From: Liolophura sinensis | Lineage: Eukaryota > Mollusca > Polyplacophora > Chitonida > Chitonidae | Direction of reading: 5' to 3' | Assembly: GCF_032854445.1 (NCBI RefSeq) | Contig: NC_088297.1 | Coordinates: 14,863,039 to 14,927,038 of the forward strand | Length of the DNA stretch: 64,000 nucleotides | Shown: in pieces, positions 59,788 to 64,000 of the stretch | How the letters are laid out: each line of letters starts with the position of its first letter | Numbering within the stretch: the stretch's first letter is position 1 | The notes under the pieces: generated by a model | The model's database searches: none | What the model was told of the DNA's origin: nothing | The model's input: only the letters and a program-made list of their open reading frames with translations | Program-made: the position numbers and the translations under genes

Positions 59788-59942
59788 ATTTATCTATCTA
59801 TTTGATTGATGTTTTACACCGCACTCAAGAATATTTTACAGTATGATAGTGAGAGGAAACCGGACAGAGCCCGGTCAAACCCACGACAATCCTCAGGTTG
59901 CTGAGAGACCTTCCCACGTACGGCAGGAGAGGAAGCCAGCGA
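59788..59942 (-). repeat. SINE A, tail and core
   Basis: TTATCTATCTATTTGATTGA through GGAGAGGAAGCCAGCGAGA. Confidence 0.8.
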
Positions 59943-60224
59943 GATGAATTGAACAAATAAACAGCTGCATTTTAATAATTGAGACAGACCTAAAATTGAA
60001 ATTCTCATAGAGGGCAAATCCCTTTGGCAAAAGGAACATGATTATATATCCAATGGTGTAAGAACAAATGAAGTGAAAGATAGCCATTATCACAATGCGC
60101 ATGTTTGTTACACTGGATATAACAACACACAACTCCATGACAGTTGTATTAGCTCTCACCAAACTCTCACAGGGAAGTCGTACGAATGTTTGTTTCGATG
60201 CCAAGATGAATATACCAAAGAGTT

Positions 60225-60455
60225 AAAATATGGTATTGGTTGCTGCCTCGCTTGACTTTCAGCACTGACAGGGTAGAGCAAAGAAACACGACTGGTTGGC
60301 CCGTTGTCATGCCTTCACTGGTTGCAGCACTTTGGTGGTATGGACTCGCCTTACCAGAAGAAGACAAAGTATATGAACACACAACTTTTGACTCATCGTA
60401 GTCATATAACTGAACATTTTTTCAGTACGACGTTAAACCCCAAGCATTCATTCAT
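60225..60455 (+). repeat. SINE B, nearly full length
   Basis: TTGGTTGCTGCCTCGCTTGA, CACGACTGGTTGGCCCGTTG, TCATATAACTGAACATTTTT, ending ACGTTAAACCCCAAGCATTC with an ATTC-repeat tail. Confidence 0.8.
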
Positions 60456-60879
60456 TCCTGGATTAATATCTTTTAGATAGGGAGTCATTAACTTAACGAA
60501 GGACCTGTGTGCGAGACGACACGAAATCATATGTCTCAGCTATTGCGAATTAAGCTTGTTTTTACAGGAAGTATTATTTTCAATAATTTTATTTTTTGCT
60601 TGAGTTTAATTTTCTTAATATGTTGTGGAATGGGTTTGGGAAAAATCGTCAGTTGAAGTGATTATGCGTGTAAATATCAGAAAGTGTATCGGTGAAGTTC
60701 GTGTGCATCTCATGTACATGATAGCTCCGTGCTGAAGTAACCACAGGCGGTGCAGGAAAAATAGAAATATTATAGAGGAGGGTTTTAGAAATATCAGTCT
60801 TTTTTTAAAGTAGCACAAACGACATTTACTCGATATGATTTGTGTAATATTTCTCTTGAAATTCCCTAGTCAGTAGGAA

Positions 60880-61215
60880 ACCGTTTCGATCTCAAGGAAC
60901 ACCAGAGAAAAACTGGACATTTTCCGTAGAAAACCTTTCAGATCGTGGAGGAAAACAAGCAGGCTGTTGAGGCAACCGAGCAAATCCCGGAGAAAACCGG
61001 GTAGATCTCGTAGGAAATCGGACATACACACATCCCGAGGGTAACTGATGCCCATATTTCGGATGAAACCCATCAGATTGTGGAGGGTAAAGGGCAAACT
61101 CATGAGGCAACCGAGCACATCCCGGAGCAAAAGGAACTGATCCCGTGAGACACTGGACAGGTCCTGGGGGATAACACACACCTTGCCAGGCATATGCCTT
61201 GTTTCTCGGCTGTGC
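60880..61215 (-). repeat. Degenerate minisatellite of about 24-30 bp units with long open frames
   Basis: Plus-strand units resemble ATCCCGGAGGAAACCGAGCA. On the minus strand two overlapping frames stay open (138 and 113 codons), with recurring FLRDLLG and RFSPGFARLP respectively. Repeat-derived reading frames are more likely than a gene. Confidence 0.5.
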
Positions 61216-61564
61216 TCCGGAAAAGGGTCCCAAAATTTTATCAACAATGGAATGCAGTTTACAACATATTTCATAAATAATAACAATGGAGAGGCAAGTG
61301 GATTTTATACCAAAATTTAATACACAGTATTTTTGAGAAAATTTTTTTTAGCGGCTCCCTCACAACTAAACAATGTACGTAACAGCTGTTCTGACGTTAC
61401 ACATCGTACATAAGTTCTGTTTCTATTAGAGAGTCACCTATTTTAAGTTGCCTGTAAAGTCAGTCTTGCTCGCTACCAAAACTGTTTTTAGTCAGTGACA
61501 AGTGATAATATAAACCCTACACATTGATATGTTTGAAGTTCACATTATTGCATGGAAAATGGAC

Positions 61565-62051
61565 TTAGAACACTTTTTCTAATTCATTTTTCTAAGTCCA
61601 TAAGCTCCGTTTAGGCATGAGCCTATTTCCTCGAGTGACGTCATAATTATTTAAAAAAAAAACCCAATGGCATGCCGGATATTGGGCGGACTTCAACATC
61701 TTTGACGGAAGGCGACACCAGTTTCCTAAACTGCAATTGATCTTATTGTAAATCCTGTTTCCGCCTCTGCCATATTTGAAATTGGCAGTATGGTTTTAAA
61801 GCTGAATGTTAGGAAATGTTGTTATAAAAAAACAATTCAATCCATTCGTTGAGCATGTAGTGTAGGATGTGCTACTGCGTGCAGTTTGTTCTTATCTCAT
61901 GTTGGTGCCCCTATTGTGAAACAAAGTACTCTCCACGCCCATTCCCCAGCATGCCACTGATTTTGGAGTAATTATGACGTCACCCGGGGCAATGAGTTCT
62001 TAGTGTCGAAACTAAGCTTATGGACATTATGAATTAGGAAAAGTGTTCTAA
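61565..62051. repeat. MITE-like element, 487 bp
   Basis: About 45-bp terminal inverted repeats: TTAGAACACTTTTTCTAATT at the left and the mirror AATTAGGAAAAGTGTTCTAA at the right, both followed inward by a TCCATAAGCT-like stretch. No coding content. Confidence 0.7.
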
Positions 62052-62485
62052 TTTGATTTCTTTGCAAGAATATGAATTTCTAACATATCCATGTGTAGAG
62101 CTTGTGTTGTAACGTGTCACTAACTATAGGCAATTTTGGTCTCGAGTCTGATTTTACAGACAGCTGAATGCAGGCAACTCTGAAAGAAATAGACTATACG
62201 CAAAGTAACTTAGAGCGCTGCTCCAGCATATCAATGTCTATCAGCTCTGCTCCTACTAAATAAAGCAGACTTCCAGTTAAACATTATGTTTTACAGCTGT
62301 GTTCTAGCTAAACAATGTGGCGTACAGCACTGTTCCAGTTCAACACTGTGTCATATATACACTGTTCCAACTAAAGAAAATAAATCACAGCACTGTTTCA
62401 GTTTAACACTGTGCCTTACAGCTCTGTTTCAGGAATTTCAGCTACAATCCAACATACTTATGAATTCACCTTGTTTACTTATACG
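62052..62485. other. Degenerate tandem repeat, non-coding
   Basis: At 62260-62440 a roughly 40-bp motif recurs: ACAGC(A/T)(C/G)TGTT(C/T)CAG followed by TTAAACA or CTAAACA and TGTG(T/G)C. No gene. Confidence 0.45.
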
Positions 62486-62625
62486 TTTTGATTGGTGTTT
62501 TACGCCGTACTCAAGAATATTTCACTTATGCAACGGTGGCCAGCATTATGGTGGAAGGAAACCAAGCAGAATTCGGGGAAAACCCACGACCATCCGCGGG
62601 TTGCTGACAGACCTTCATACGTATT
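62486..62625 (-). repeat. SINE A, tail and core
   Basis: TTTGATTGGTGTTTTACGCC through GCTGACAGACCTTCATACG. Confidence 0.85.
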
Positions 62626-62677
62626 AAATATTAAAATATTTATTAAATTTCAACAATAACGCCAGGTTGTAGCTTTT

Positions 62678-62703
62678 TCATATATATATATATATATATA
62701 TAT
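62678..62703. repeat. (TA)n microsatellite
   Basis: TATATATATATATATATATA tract. Confidence 0.9.
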
Positions 62704-63012
62704 TTTATAATAAATAAAAAGTTTAATGAATTCCATAAAATGCAAAAAAGAAGAAAAATGTGAAAAATTGAACAAATGGTACCTTCACATTACAGAAGGA
62801 AGTTCCACATGAATCACCTAGAAATTCACACACACCTGTACTGGCCATTTATGAAATTAACGCCGGTTTTGAAGCAAAACTCTTTTTAAAATAAGATTTG
62901 ACCATTTTTGAAAAAGGTTCCGCTTTTTAAAATAAAAATTGAAGAGCTTTGACATAATTGTATTAACAAGGTTCGAAAAGAATGTACCAATGATCTGATT
63001 ACGACCAGCACT

Positions 63013-63173
63013 ACACTAAAAAATGAATCTGTTAAATTTAACAGAAATGCTGTTATCTGAGTGATATTAACAGGATATTTGTTGAATATGACGATATTGT
63101 GTTATGAGTACATTCTAGCATCACTCAGACAACAGACTTCCTGTTAGGTTTAACAGATTAATTTTTGAGTGTG
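63013..63173. repeat. Hairpin MITE with CACTNAAAAAT-type ends
   Basis: Left CTACACTAAAAAATGAATCT and GTTAAATTTAACAG; right CTGTTAGGTTTAACAG and ATTAATTTTTGAGTGTG. A second copy lies at about 63658-63851. Confidence 0.65.
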
Positions 63174-63340
63174 CGGTCGAAGAAAACCGGGCTGAGCCAG
63201 GAGGAAACCCCTTCCATTTGTAGGTTGTTGGAAGACCTTCCAAGTACCAGCAGAGAAGAAGCTAGCATGAGCTGGACTTGAACTCACAGCTACCGCACTG
63301 GTGAGAGGCTCCTGAGTCATTGTGCTACGCAAGAACCCCA
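63174..63340 (-). repeat. SINE A, core and head without tail
   Basis: CGGTCGAAGAAAACCGGGCT through GGCTCCTGAGTCATTGTGC; abuts the hairpin element ending at 63173. Confidence 0.8.
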
Positions 63341-63657
63341 TCTGAGTTTAAATTGAATGGGTATACGACGAGCAAGTCGTAAGGTGAAGACAAATCTGTC
63401 CCAATTTCAAGCTTTTGCAGTGTAGACTAAACATTTTACTGAAACTTTTAACTTTACACAAAAACCACAAGCCCAGCTGCTAAAAGGAGTATTATTTTAA
63501 GAATGATTGTAACTATACAGTGACGTCATTTGTCACTATGATAGTTACCAATAACTTAATTAGCCTAAGAAAACTTTGTTGGAAAGGTCGAGGTCCATGT
63601 AAAGACACAGGTTTCCATGGCAACTGCAATTAACACAGCACGTGGTGCGTGGTATAT

Positions 63658-63851
63658 AACAGTAAGTCTGTTGTTGGAGTGATGATAGAATGTATATTAC
63701 ACATATTCTGTTAATTCAACAGATTCTATTAAACAAACACGATATTATGTTGAATATGACACACTATTATGTTATAACAACAACATATATTATAGCATCA
63801 CTCAACAAACTTCTGCTAAAATTAACAGATAATTTTTTTTTTTTAGTGTAA
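63658..63851. repeat. Second copy of the hairpin MITE
   Basis: Shares CTGTTAATTCAACAG, ATATTATGTTGAATATGACA, AGCATCACTCAACAAACTTC and the end TAACAGATAA plus a T-run and AGTGTA with 63013-63173. Confidence 0.55.
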
Positions 63852-64000
63852 AAAGATCTTGACTCAAACTCAGTTACAATTTACCGGTATCTCAGAAGTA
63901 CAGAAAATGACTCAGTTTTGTTACAATCAGTCGTATATAGGCCTATACAAAATACTTTTCACTTCCGATTTAGCTTGATACACAGCATACACTTCACAAA

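Overview
The window is animal (metazoan) nuclear DNA. Three multi-exon genes have GT-AG introns, the background is AT-rich and non-coding, and interspersed repeats are dense. The main SINE (tRNA-like head, conserved core, AATAAA-rich tail) and the gene set point to a marine lophotrochozoan, most likely a mollusc. The species cannot be named from sequence alone.

Three host genes, all on the minus strand, account for nearly all recognisable host coding sequence. (1) 2088-11942: a complete cathepsin B-like cysteine protease, 8 coding exons, 336 codons before the stop. (2) About 23736-29749: an RNA-binding protein of the A1CF/RBM46/RBM47 group, with an N-terminal RRM, one further RRM and a C-terminal double-stranded-RNA-binding domain; the usual middle RRM is absent. 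(3) 44443-52116: tyrosyl-DNA phosphodiesterase 2 (TDP2), 6 coding exons with all catalytic motifs, but with an apparent one-base slip in an A-run of exon 2.

The most unusual architecture lies at 21.4-39.5 kb. The 3' half of the RNA-binding gene, together with a GC-rich non-coding block, occurs twice as a large inverted duplication (left arm about 21450-26838, right arm about 35711-39537). The right copy has no 5' half and carries a frameshift. The spacer between the arms holds the gene's 5' exons and a PIF/Harbinger DNA transposon at 31056-34920, with matching terminal inverted repeats and a TTA target duplication. Its transposase (+) and MADF/BESS accessory gene (-) have interleaved exons.

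Two genes share an odd feature: the edge of an exon, with its splice site, has been tandemly amplified. In the RNA-binding gene a whole 99-bp exon is duplicated and its 5' splice site lies inside a minisatellite. In TDP2 the first part of exon 4 with its 3' splice site is repeated about a dozen times in the preceding intron.

The rest is repeats: about 29 copies or fragments of the main SINE, a second SINE-like family, a solo LTR with a 4-bp target duplication and an unoccupied paralogous site nearby, several inverted-repeat (MITE-like) elements, and simple repeats. I saw no rRNA, no convincing functional tRNA gene, no CRISPR array and no bacterial-type operon.
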